DNA from: Pseudomonadota bacterium
Lineage (GTDB): Bacteria; Pseudomonadota; Gammaproteobacteria; Burkholderiales; Ferrovaceae
DNA: 10,125 nt
Direction: 5' to 3'
NCBI GenBank assembly: GCA_021828575.1
Contig: JAJZEL010000165.1
Span: forward strand, 1 to 10,125
Every line of letters starts with the position of its first letter. Position 1 is the stretch's first letter. Below the pieces are notes generated by a model. That model was not told where the DNA came from. It made no database searches and saw nothing but the letters and a program-made list of their open reading frames with translations. Of this stretch, positions 1 to 7,415 are shown in pieces. The translations under genes were made by a program, and so were the position numbers.

Positions 1-2175
1 GAAGTGCCCATGAATACCCTGGTGCCAGGTGATCTGGTGCAACTTTCCGCAGGCGACATGATTCCGGCAGACGTGCGTCTGCTTTCAGCCAAGGATCTTT
101 TTGTCAATCAGTCTTCCCTGACGGGCGAGGCATTGCCTGTGGAAAAGTTTGCCCTGGTGGATACGACGGGCCGTACCGACCCCTTGCAGCTCAACAACGT
201 TTGTTTCATGGGAACAAACGTGGTCAGTGGCACGGCCACGGCTCTCGTGGTGCAAACAGGGCCATCCACCTATTTTGGTACCCTGGCACAGATGGTGGCC
301 GGTACGCGCCAGCTCACCAGTTTTGACCGTGGGATCAGCCAGTTCACCTGGCTCATGATCCGTTTCATTCTGGTGATGACCCCTCTGGTGTTTTTCATCA
401 ATGGCTTTACCAAGGGCAACTGGATGGAGGCCTTCCTGTTCTCCATGGCCGTGGCCGTGGGGCTTACCCCCGAAATGCTGCCCATGATCGTGACTGTCAA
501 CCTGGGCAAGGGGGCGCTTTCCATGTCCCGGAAAAAAGTCATTGTGAAGCGCCTCAATTCCATCCAGAACTTTGGTGCCATGGACGTGCTGTGCACTGAC
601 AAGACCGGGACGCTCACCCAGGACAAGATCATCCTGGAAAAGCACGTGGACATTTATGGCCAGGAAAACGAGGATGTGCTGGAATATGCCTACCTCAACA
701 GTTATTACCAGTCCGGGCTCAAGAATCTGCTGGATGTGGCTGTCCTTGAGTATTCCGGGCTCAAGGACAAGTTGAGGGTGGGAGCGGAATATCGCAAGGT
801 GGATGAAATTCCGTTCGATTTCCAGCGCCGCCGCATGTCAGTGGTGGTGGCGGGACGAGGGCGTCATCTGCTGATTTGCAAAGGTGCCGTAGAGGAGGTA
901 TTTGCCTGCTGCACTCATGCGGAAGTGGAAGGGCGCACCATTGCGTTGGGTGATTCCCATCTGGTGGAACTCCTGAAGGTGACCCAGGACCTCAATCAGG
1001 ACGGGTTCAGGGTCATTGCCATTGCTTACAAGGAAACTCCCATGGACCAGAACGTCTATGGGGTCAGGGATGAGTCGGGGCTGGTACTGGTGGGTTATAT
1101 CGCTTTTCTTGACCCCCCCAAGGACAGTGCCCGTGAAGCCATTGCCGCCCTGCATCGCCATGGGGTGGCTGTCAAAATCCTGACGGGTGACAATGAAGTG
1201 GTGACCCGCAAGGTATGCCATGAAGTGGGGCTTCGCGTGGATCGCATTCTTCTGGGATCTGAACTGGAGGCCATGGCGGATGAGGAGCTGGCTCGCCTGG
1301 CAGAAGAAGTGGTGGTGTTCGCCAAGCTGTCGCCTGCACAGAAGGCGCGGGTCATCAAGGCATTGCACCTGCGCGACCATGTGGTGGGGTTCATGGGTGA
1401 CGGCATTAACGATGGCCCGGCACTCAAGGCGGCTGATGTGGGTATTTCAGTGGACACTGCCGTGGACATTGCCAAGGAATCGGCGGACATCATTCTGCTG
1501 GAAAAGAGCCTCATGGTGCTTGAGGAGGGGGTGATCGAGGGCAGGAAGGTATTTGGCAATATCGTGAAGTACATCAAGATGGGGGCCAGTTCCAATTTTG
1601 GCAACATGTTCAGTGTACTCGGAGCCAGCGCGTGGCTGCCGTTTCTGCCCATGGCCGCCATACAGGTCCTGACCAATAACCTCCTGTATGACTTTTCCCA
1701 GACGGCCATCCCCACCGATCACGTGGACGAGGAATACATCGCCCAGCCACGTCGCTGGGACATTGCCAATATCACCCGGTTCATGGTCATGCTGGGTCCC
1801 ATCAGTTCCATATTCGATTATGTGACCTTCGGGGTGCTCTACTTCATCTTCCATGCCAATACGGTGGAAGGGGCGTCATTGTTCCAGACCGGCTGGTTTG
1901 TGGAATCACTGTTGTCCCAGACCCTCATCATTCATATCATCCGGACCGGACGCTTCCCTTTCATCCAGAGCAGAGCCAGTCTGCCCATGGTGCTGACCAG
2001 TATCCTCATCTGCACCGTGGGTCTCTGGTTGCCTTATTCGCCTTTTGCCCATTCACTGGGCTTTACCCCGTTGCCAGCTGCTTTCTGGCCTTACCTGGTG
2101 GGCATCATCCTGGGTTATCTGGTGCTGGCTCATGGTATCAAGACCTGGTTCATCCGGCGCTACGGGCTGAATTGA
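1..2175 (+). CDS. mgtA: Magnesium-transporting P-type ATPase MgtA, 5' end cut by the window
   Basis: This is the C-terminal 724 residues of an inner-membrane P3B-type ATPase that imports Mg2+ using ATP. Family members are about 900 residues long, so roughly 175 N-terminal residues, including the first membrane helices, lie outside the window. Counting from base 1, the sequence shows the actuator-domain TGE at residues 41-43 and a membrane helix with LTPEMLPM at 155-162, typical of Mg2+ ATPases. The phosphorylation motif DKTGTLT is at 200-206, with Asp200 the phosphorylated residue. TGDNE (395-399) and GDGIND (466-471) mark the phosphorylation/hinge region. The C-terminal membrane part contains LTNNLLYD and GPISSIFD, which match MgtA rather than Ca2+ or heavy-metal pumps. 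The gene is open at base 1, so the early GTG and ATG codons are internal. Its stop codon overlaps the start of the downstream helicase gene. Any leader that senses Mg2+ would lie upstream, out of view. MgtB is the only close alternative. Confidence 0.95.
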   Translation, partial: EVPMNTLVPGDLVQLSAGDMIPADVRLLSAKDLFVNQSSLTGEALPVEKFALVDTTGRTDPLQLNNVCFMGTNVVSGTATALVVQTGPSTYFGTLAQMVAGTRQLTSFDRGISQFTWLMIRFILVMTPLVFFINGFTKGNWMEAFLFSMAVAVGLTPEMLPMIVTVNLGKGALSMSRKKVIVKRLNSIQNFGAMDVLCTDKTGTLTQDKIILEKHVDIYGQENEDVLEYAYLNSYYQSGLKNLLDVAVLEYSGLKDKLRVGAEYRKVDEIPFDFQRRRMSVVVAGRGRHLLICKGAVEEVFACCTHAEVEGRTIALGDSHLVELLKVTQDLNQDGFRVIAIAYKETPMDQNVYGVRDESGLVLVGYIAFLDPPKDSAREAIAALHRHGVAVKILTGDNEVVTRKVCHEVGLRVDRILLGSELEAMADEELARLAEEVVVFAKLSPAQKARVIKALHLRDHVVGFMGDGINDGPALKAADVGISVDTAVDIAKESADIILLEKSLMVLEEGVIEGRKVFGNIVKYIKMGASSNFGNMFSVLGASAWLPFLPMAAIQVLTNNLLYDFSQTAIPTDHVDEEYIAQPRRWDIANITRFMVMLGPISSIFDYVTFGVLYFIFHANTVEGASLFQTGWFVESLLSQTLIIHIIRTGRFPFIQSRASLPMVLTSILICTVGLWLPYSPFAHSLGFTPLPAAFWPYLVGIILGYLVLAHGIKTWFIRRYGLN

Positions 2176-4103
2176 AAGCGGTTTTTGGTGAATCGGGTCT
2201 CCTGGCCCGTGAACTGGAAGGGTATCGTTTCAGGCCTTCCCAACTGGAAATGGCAGAAGCCGTATGGGCAGCCATACAGGCAGGGCAATCCCTGATTGCC
2301 GAGGCAGGCACCGGAACAGGCAAGACCTTTGCCTATCTGGTACCTGCCTTGACATCGGGAGGCAAGACCATCCTTTCCACGGGAACCAAAAATCTCCAGA
2401 ACCAGCTTTTCCACCGGGACATTCCCCGACTGCTCTCCTTGCTTCGACTGCCCGTGACGGTTGCCTTGCTCAAGGGCAGAAGCAACTACATCTGTCATCA
2501 CCACCTTAAAAAAACGTTGGAAGCAGGCAAGTTGAAGACTCGGGAAGAGGTTCTGCATCTGCACCAGGTAGCGGCATTTGCAGCCCGTGACCAGAAGGGG
2601 GATCGCTCGACGCTGGATCAAATACCGGAATCGTCGGCCATCTGGCCACTGGTCACGTCTACCCGGGACAATTGCCTGGGGCAGGCCTGCACCCATCACG
2701 CGGAATGTTTTGTCCTGCAGGCACGTCGCGAAGCCATGCAGTCCGACCTTGTGGTGGTGAACCATCATCTGCTCATGGCAGATGTGGTGCTCAAGGATGA
2801 GGGCCTCGGGGAGCTCCTGCCTCAATGCCAGACCGTCATCCTGGATGAAGCTCATCAAATTCCGGACACAGCCAGCCGTTTTTTTGGGGAAACCCTGTCC
2901 ACGACACGACTGCTGGATCTGGCACGCTCGGTATTCCAGGAGGCACATGCCTCGGGCCCGGCAGGTGATCTTGCCAAAATGGCCCAGGCCCTAGAAAAGG
3001 AAGTGCGGGACCTGAGGTTAGCCATGCCTTCTGGCGAAGCCCGCTGGGCGAGGCGGCAACTCACGGGACACCACGAACATTTTTGGGAGGGGCTGGGGCG
3101 CTTGAAAACCGCCTTGTCCGGGCTGCACCAGCAACTGGATGCGCAGGGTGTTCAGGCAGAGCCGTTACTGGTGCTTGGACAGCGCACCGCGAGTCTGCTG
3201 GACGATTTGCGGCGTTGGACAGAGGGAGAGGAAGGCAGTGCGGACAAGGTATTCTGGGCAGAAGGGTTCACCCACTCGCTGCACCTGCATGCCACACCGT
3301 TGAAACTGGGTGAACTGCTGGGCACCCGCTTGCAAGCCACTCCTAAAAGCTGGATTTTTGTGTCCGCCACCTTGTCGGTGGGAGGGGACTTCAGTCACTT
3401 CCAGAAGGAAATGGGTCTGGAGAACGTGGCGGCCCAGGCCTGGGAGAGCCCATTCGATTATCCAGCCCAGGCATTGCTGTATGTGCCACACAGCTTGCCG
3501 GAGCCGGGATCATCCAGCCATGCTTCTGCAGTGGTGGATGCAGCACTTCCCATTCTCGTGGCCAACGGGGGGCGTGCATTTCTGCTGTTCACGAGCCATC
3601 GTGCCCTGATACAGGCCAGAGAGAGGATTCGTGAACAATTTGCCATCCTGGGTTGTGATTTTCCTTTGCTGGTGCAGGGTGAGCGCGATCGTTCACAGTT
3701 GCTGGACCAGTTCAGGGCATCCGGACACGCGGTTCTGTTGGGGACCGGGGCCTTCTGGGAAGGCGTGGATGTAAAAGGCGACGCCCTTTCTCTGGTGATC
3801 ATCGACAAGCTTCCTTTTGATGTCCCTGACGATCCTGTTCTTGCTGCGCGCCTGGAGGACATCCAGCGTCAGGGAGGGAACGCATTCATGGATTACCAGT
3901 TGCCGCGTGCCATCATGGCATTGCGCCAGGGGGCTGGTCGATTGATTCGCGACGAACAGGATCGAGGGGTCCTGATGATTTGTGACCCCAGGTTGGTGGA
4001 AAAGCCTTACGGTCGAAAGATCTGGCGCAGCCTGCCTCCCATGATTCGCACGCGCGAACGGGAAGACGTCATCGGGTTTCTGGAACGAAATCAGCCTTCC
4101 TGA
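2172..4103 (+). CDS. yoaA: ATP-dependent iron-sulfur DNA helicase, YoaA/DinG family (XPD-like)
   Basis: This 643-residue superfamily 2 helicase resembles E. coli YoaA (about 636 residues) nearly end to end. Visible elements are a Q-motif-like stretch around residues 18-27, Walker A (GTGTGKT, 46-52), and four cysteines placed to hold a 4Fe-4S cluster (C108, C168, C173, C179). The DEAH box is at 225-228, SATLS forms a motif III-like site, FWEGVDV is motif V, and motif VI (QGAGRLIRD) is at 586-594. Family members unwind DNA 5' to 3'; in E. coli, YoaA pairs with the polymerase subunit HolC (chi) at stalled forks. That partner is known from E. coli and is only inferred here. The TTG start at 2172 overlaps the mgtA stop. 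The next in-frame ATG (2250) would delete the Q-motif region, so TTG, or a rare CTG just after it, is preferred. No clear ribosome binding site is visible, which suggests translational coupling to mgtA. The 3' end overlaps envZ on the other strand. Confidence 0.92.
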   Translation: MKAVFGESGLLARELEGYRFRPSQLEMAEAVWAAIQAGQSLIAEAGTGTGKTFAYLVPALTSGGKTILSTGTKNLQNQLFHRDIPRLLSLLRLPVTVALLKGRSNYICHHHLKKTLEAGKLKTREEVLHLHQVAAFAARDQKGDRSTLDQIPESSAIWPLVTSTRDNCLGQACTHHAECFVLQARREAMQSDLVVVNHHLLMADVVLKDEGLGELLPQCQTVILDEAHQIPDTASRFFGETLSTTRLLDLARSVFQEAHASGPAGDLAKMAQALEKEVRDLRLAMPSGEARWARRQLTGHHEHFWEGLGRLKTALSGLHQQLDAQGVQAEPLLVLGQRTASLLDDLRRWTEGEEGSADKVFWAEGFTHSLHLHATPLKLGELLGTRLQATPKSWIFVSATLSVGGDFSHFQKEMGLENVAAQAWESPFDYPAQALLYVPHSLPEPGSSSHASAVVDAALPILVANGGRAFLLFTSHRALIQARERIREQFAILGCDFPLLVQGERDRSQLLDQFRASGHAVLLGTGAFWEGVDVKGDALSLVIIDKLPFDVPDDPVLAARLEDIQRQGGNAFMDYQLPRAIMALRQGAGRLIRDEQDRGVLMICDPRLVEKPYGRKIWRSLPPMIRTREREDVIGFLERNQPS

Positions 4104-5425
4104 TCCTGTCCACGCTGAAAAAGAAATTCAATGCGGGCTTCCAGCCCCCCTCCCTGGCGAGGAAGCAGGGTGAACATCCCGTGATGCATCCGGATGACGC
4201 GGTCCACGATCGCCAGTCCCAGTCCGGCTCCCGGATGTCCGCTGCGTGACGACTCCAGTCGGGTAAACGGCTGAATGAGCCGCTGCGCCTCGCTGGTCGG
4301 GATGCCTGGGCCCCGATCCAGTACGGACAGAACCATGCGGTCTGCCAGCACGTAAGTGCGCAGGGTGATGGGAGGGGCTCCATAGCGCATGGCATTTTCC
4401 ACCAGATTGGTGATCACACGTTCCATGGCTCTTTCGTTCAGTAGAAGATTGGGCAGATCGTCTTCCAGTTCCAGCGACACGGGATATTGCCGTGCGAGGA
4501 ACCGTTCATGGCAGGCCCTGGCCACTTCGTTCAGATTGCCAATGCTGAACCACTGATGAGGATGGTCACGGGCAAAGTCCAGAAACTGGTCGATGATCCG
4601 GTCAATCTCCTCCAGATCCTGAACCATGGGTTCCAGTGTTCTCATGTCCTGAGTAACAAGCATTTCCAGGGCCAGGCGAAGCCTGGACAGGGGGGTTCTC
4701 AGATCGTGGGAAACACCGGCCAGCATCAATGCCCTGTTGGCTTCGAAATCGCGCAATGCCTTTTGCATGGATTGAAAGGCTTCGCTCAGTGAGCGGATTT
4801 CCCTCGGGCCTTCAGGAGGAGTCACAGGTGCGGGAGACTGTCCCTCGGCAATACTATTGGCTGTTTGGGTGAGCAGGTTGAGCGGGCGGTTGATGCGCCG
4901 AACTCCCAGATAAACAGCCACGACGGCCACATTGATCACGAGAATCAGAAGAATGGCCCATTTGATGGGAAAGTTGGCGTCAAAATGCTGCCGTTCTGTC
5001 ACGTACCAATATTCGCCAGCGGGCGTTTGCAGGGAAATCCAGGCCTCATCCGTATTGTTGCGATCCCACACCAGGACACGCCCGTTGGGAGAGATGTGTT
5101 GCCGCAGGTAGTCCTGCAACTGATAGAGCCGACTGTTGACTGGAGGGGGCTGGCCATTGTGCTCCTTGGGAAGGGATGTGACAATTTTGGCGCCTTCGCT
5201 GTCCTCAAAATTCCGGATGAATTCGTCTCGTTGGGGAGGGGTGAGGATTCTAAGGGTATCGAGAATGGTCTGGATGTGGTTGCCACGGTCAACAATGGAC
5301 CTTTCCAGCAATGGCTTCAGGTAAAAATGAAGCATGACGTAGGTGGTGGCCAACTGGGTAGAGAGAACCGTCAGAACAATGACCAGGACGGTTCTGCCCA
5401 GAAGGGATCGGGGAAGGAGAGTCAT
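4091..5425 (-). CDS. envZ: Osmolarity/envelope sensor histidine kinase EnvZ
   Basis: This 444-residue inner-membrane histidine kinase is close in length to E. coli EnvZ (450). The order is: a short cytoplasmic tail, TM1 (about 10-33), a periplasmic domain (about 34-153), TM2 (about 154-176), a HAMP linker, a dimerization domain with the H-box, then the ATPase domain. The H-box AGVSHDLRTPLSR places the phosphorylated histidine at His240. ATP-binding motifs are the N box (TNLVENAMRYG, 339-349), G1 (DRGPGIP, 370-376) and G2 (GAGLGL, 399-404). Known EnvZ proteins autophosphorylate and then phosphorylate or dephosphorylate OmpR; the adjacent OmpR gene supports that pairing. The ATG overlaps the ompR stop as ATGA, with AAGGGG just upstream as a plausible ribosome binding site. 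The periplasmic domain's signal cannot be read from sequence. No catalytic residue appears to be missing. Confidence 0.94.
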   Translation of the reverse strand: MTLLPRSLLGRTVLVIVLTVLSTQLATTYVMLHFYLKPLLERSIVDRGNHIQTILDTLRILTPPQRDEFIRNFEDSEGAKIVTSLPKEHNGQPPPVNSRLYQLQDYLRQHISPNGRVLVWDRNNTDEAWISLQTPAGEYWYVTERQHFDANFPIKWAILLILVINVAVVAVYLGVRRINRPLNLLTQTANSIAEGQSPAPVTPPEGPREIRSLSEAFQSMQKALRDFEANRALMLAGVSHDLRTPLSRLRLALEMLVTQDMRTLEPMVQDLEEIDRIIDQFLDFARDHPHQWFSIGNLNEVARACHERFLARQYPVSLELEDDLPNLLLNERAMERVITNLVENAMRYGAPPITLRTYVLADRMVLSVLDRGPGIPTSEAQRLIQPFTRLESSRSGHPGAGLGLAIVDRVIRMHHGMFTLLPRQGGGLEARIEFLFQRGQDQEG

Positions 5426-6153
5426 GCCCCTTCGTTAGGGACAAAGACGTAGCCGAATCCCCAGACAGTCTGGATATAGCGGGGTTTGCTGGAGTCTTCC
5501 TCGATCAGGCGGCGAAGCCTTGAAATTTGTACGTCAATGCTGCGGTCAAATACTTCGTGTTCCCGTCCTCTGGCCATATCCATCAGCTTTTCCCGGGACA
5601 GGGGGTCGCGCGGGTGGCTGACCAGCACCCGCAACAGGGAAAACTCGCCGCTGGTCAGGCTGATGGGTTCACCATGGCGGGTCAGGGTCCTGTTGGCGAG
5701 GTTGAACTCAAAGGGGCCGAAGGCGTACAGGGTCTTTCCTCCCTGCAGGGCTCCTGGAGCGCCGGGCAGTGCCGTGGTGGGCTGGCGTCGTAAAACGGCA
5801 TGAATCCTGGCCAGTAGCTCACGAGGATTGAACGGCTTGGACAAATAGTCATCTGCTCCCATTTCAAGCCCCATGATGCGGTCCACGTCATCGCCTTTGG
5901 CGGTCAGCATGACGATGGGAATAGGGTTCGATGCCGAACGCAGGCGTCGACACAAGGCGAGTCCGTCTTCTCCGGGGAGCATCAGGTCCAGTACCAGCAG
6001 GTCGAACCGTTCGCGTGCCAAGACGCGATCGAGGGCCGCTGAGTCGGGGACCGCTTCCACTGAGTAACCCTGGTCAGTCAGATAGCGCTTGAGCAGTTCT
6101 CGCAGACGCATGTCATCGTCGAGAACAAGGATTTTCTGCTGTCGTTTTTCCAT
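5422..6153 (-). CDS. ompR: Response regulator OmpR
   Basis: This 243-residue response regulator has an N-terminal receiver domain and a C-terminal winged-helix DNA-binding domain. From the chosen start, the acidic pocket is Asp12-Asp14, the phosphorylated residue is Asp56, the switch threonine is Thr84 and the conserved lysine is Lys106. Each is one position from its E. coli counterpart, which supports the ATG at 6153. The motifs DDYLSKPFNPRELLARI, LTSGEFSLL, RSIDVQISRLRR and YIQTVWGFGYVFVP match OmpR specifically within the OmpR/PhoB class. The open frame continues upstream to 6288, but that would add 45 unconserved residues and run into tsaB. An ATG at 6162 is the nearest alternative. The ribosome binding site is weak (GCGGAA close to the ATG). 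The gene is the first of an ompR-envZ operon and is transcribed divergently from tsaB. In enterics OmpR controls porins and many envelope genes; the targets here are unknown. Confidence 0.94.
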   Translation of the reverse strand: MEKRQQKILVLDDDMRLRELLKRYLTDQGYSVEAVPDSAALDRVLARERFDLLVLDLMLPGEDGLALCRRLRSASNPIPIVMLTAKGDDVDRIMGLEMGADDYLSKPFNPRELLARIHAVLRRQPTTALPGAPGALQGGKTLYAFGPFEFNLANRTLTRHGEPISLTSGEFSLLRVLVSHPRDPLSREKLMDMARGREHEVFDRSIDVQISRLRRLIEEDSSKPRYIQTVWGFGYVFVPNEGA

Positions 6154-6279
6154 TTTCCGCATGTTACAGGAATGTTCGAAACCCCTCATGTCAATTTGTA
6201 AAATACGGGCAAGAGTGGTTTGGTGACTGCTCTGCAGCCGGGTTATCATCCAGGTTTCATCTTCAGGAAGGAGGGGTGG
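6154..6279. promoter_or_regulatory. Divergent promoter region between ompR and tsaB
   Basis: This 126-base gap is the only substantial non-coding stretch in the window and must supply promoters in both directions. On the minus strand a perfect TTGACA (6189-6194 read in reverse) could be a -35 box for ompR, but no good -10 follows at the usual distance; TGTAAC at a 20-base spacer is the best match. On the plus strand TAAAAT at 6199-6204 could be a -10 for tsaB, with only a poor -35 (TTCGAA, 6175-6180). Two ATGTT units on the plus strand (AACAT on the minus strand) occur at 6161-6165 and 6172-6176, 11 bases apart, just upstream of ompR. All assignments are by eye, and the exact promoters are uncertain. 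Confidence 0.45.
6265..6276 (+). promoter_or_regulatory. Strong ribosome binding site that fixes the tsaB start
   Basis: The purine-rich run AGGAAGGAGGGG contains GGAGG at 6270-6274, five bases before the GTG at 6280. It decides the tsaB start in favour of that GTG over the GTG/ATG codons further upstream in the same frame. Confidence 0.75.
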
Positions 6280-6966
6280 GTGTCCCATATCCTGGCACTG
6301 GAATCATCAACGGAAAAGTGTTCTGTGGCGGTATGGGTCAACGGCCATCTACGGGTGCGTGAAGTGTCCGGCGAACGCCATTCCGAGTCCCTTTTGCCCC
6401 TGGTGAACACCCTCATGAAAGAGGCCGGGCTGTCGCTGGGACAGCTGGATGCGGTGGCTTACGGTCAGGGTCCGGGCTCATTCACCGGAGTCAGACTGGC
6501 CTGTTCCGTGGCACAGGGACTGGCGTTTGGCTTGGGCATCCCCACCTTGCCTGTTTCATCCCTCATGGCATTGGCTGCCGGCACGAATGCCCGGCAGGTG
6601 CTGGCGGTGCTGGATGCTCGAATGGGGCAGATCTACCTGGGGGCATACGGGATGATTGAAAATGATTGGATGACGCTGATGGCGCCCTGCCTGTGTGATC
6701 CTGAGGCGCCTCCGGACTTGCCTGCTACCGGTGCCTCATGGCATCTGGTGGGGTCAGGGGCGGAGCGGCATGCCAGCGTTCTGGCAAATGCCTGGCACCT
6801 GACCTCTCCCGTGGTGCTGCAAGGCCGGTATCCGCATGCCTCGCAGGTGGCGGAAATTGGGGCAGGACTCCTGGGCCGGGGGCAAGGATTGCCGCCAGAA
6901 GAGGCGACACCCGTGTATCTGCGTGACAAGGTGGCCTTGACCATAGAGGAGCGTCAGCGGAAATGA
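6280..6966 (+). CDS. tsaB: tRNA threonylcarbamoyladenosine (t6A) biosynthesis protein TsaB
   Basis: This 228-residue protein has the ASKHA (actin-like/Hsp70-like) fold of TsaB/YeaZ. TsaB works with TsaD, TsaE and TsaC to make t6A at position 37 of tRNAs that read ANN codons, and acts as the dimer platform that activates TsaD. Diagnostic features are the N-terminal strand ILALESSTEKCSVAV (residues 4-18), a conserved histidine-glutamate segment (RHSESLLP, 33-40) and the signature GPGSFTGVR at 64-72. The GTG start is chosen because it directly precedes the conserved first strand and has a strong ribosome binding site. The frame is open 20 codons further upstream, to 6220, but that extension is not family-like. 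The gene leads a tsaB-rimI-udg operon and overlaps rimI by four bases (ATGA). TsaD, TsaE and TsaC are not in the window. Confidence 0.93.
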   Translation: MSHILALESSTEKCSVAVWVNGHLRVREVSGERHSESLLPLVNTLMKEAGLSLGQLDAVAYGQGPGSFTGVRLACSVAQGLAFGLGIPTLPVSSLMALAAGTNARQVLAVLDARMGQIYLGAYGMIENDWMTLMAPCLCDPEAPPDLPATGASWHLVGSGAERHASVLANAWHLTSPVVLQGRYPHASQVAEIGAGLLGRGQGLPPEEATPVYLRDKVALTIEERQRK

Positions 6967-7415
6967 CCTGCCAGTTTCCTGTTTTGGGGCAATTGACGGC
7001 GGCTGACGTTTTCAGGGTGTTGGACATGGAACGACGTTGCCATCTTTTTCCCTGGACGGAACACATGATCCGGGATTCACTGGAAGGAGAACATCTCAAT
7101 CTGGCCGGTTTTCTGGAGGATTTGCTGGTGGGATACGCTTTCATGATGAGCGCCCTGGATGAAATGCATCTGTTGAGTCTGACTATCGACGTGCCCTGGC
7201 AGGGGCGAGGGTGGGGCAGATATCTCCTGGAGGCCGTGATGGAACGTGCGCGGACACTTGATTGCCATTCCCTGTTTCTGGAAGTGCGGGCAGGCAATGC
7301 ACGGGCCCGCAACCTTTATGAGCGTGCAGGGTTTCAGGTGGTGGGAGTGCGTCGTGGATATTATCCGGGCATGGCAGGCAGGGAAGATGCGCTGGTCATG
7401 CGGGCATTCACATGA
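6963..7415 (+). CDS. rimI: Ribosomal protein S18-alanine N-acetyltransferase RimI
   Basis: This 150-residue single-domain GNAT acetyltransferase matches E. coli RimI (148 residues) in length and motifs. RimI uses acetyl-CoA to acetylate the N-terminal alanine of ribosomal protein S18. The acetyl-CoA pyrophosphate loop is QGRGWG (80-85). LFLEVRAGNARARNLYE carries Glu107 and Tyr119, which line up with the catalytic Glu103 and Tyr115 of E. coli RimI. The C-terminal RRGYYPGMAGREDALVM is characteristic of RimI. The substrate-side FPW (29-31) is also conserved. The ATG overlaps the tsaB stop, with AGGAG at 6947-6951 as a somewhat distant ribosome binding site. Adjacency of tsaB and rimI is common in bacteria and supports the RimI call over a generic GNAT enzyme. 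Confidence 0.92.
   Translation: MTCQFPVLGQLTAADVFRVLDMERRCHLFPWTEHMIRDSLEGEHLNLAGFLEDLLVGYAFMMSALDEMHLLSLTIDVPWQGRGWGRYLLEAVMERARTLDCHSLFLEVRAGNARARNLYERAGFQVVGVRRGYYPGMAGREDALVMRAFT

Noticed and set aside
85..645. 186-residue minus-strand open frame inside mgtA
   Set aside because: It is antisense to the strongly conserved ATPase motifs, is rich in His and Gly as expected of a shadow frame, and has no recognisable domain.
1095..1715. 206-residue minus-strand open frame inside mgtA
   Set aside because: Its composition is dominated by Ser, Arg, Ala and Pro, and the plus-strand frame encodes the conserved GDGIND region. It is a shadow of mgtA.
2160..2948. 262-residue minus-strand open frame inside the helicase gene
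   Set aside because: It is long but lies opposite the Walker A, iron-sulfur and DEAH regions. It shows no family motif of its own.
4865..5452. 195-residue plus-strand open frame opposite envZ
   Set aside because: It covers the kinase periplasmic and membrane coding region in antisense, and its sequence has no domain-like features.
6220..6279. 20-codon N-terminal extension of tsaB
   Set aside because: The GTG at 6280 has a strong ribosome binding site at the right spacing and directly precedes the conserved first strand of TsaB.
6154..6288. 45-codon N-terminal extension of ompR
   Set aside because: It would run through the intergenic region into tsaB. Alignment of the phosphorylation-site residues with known OmpR supports the start at 6153.
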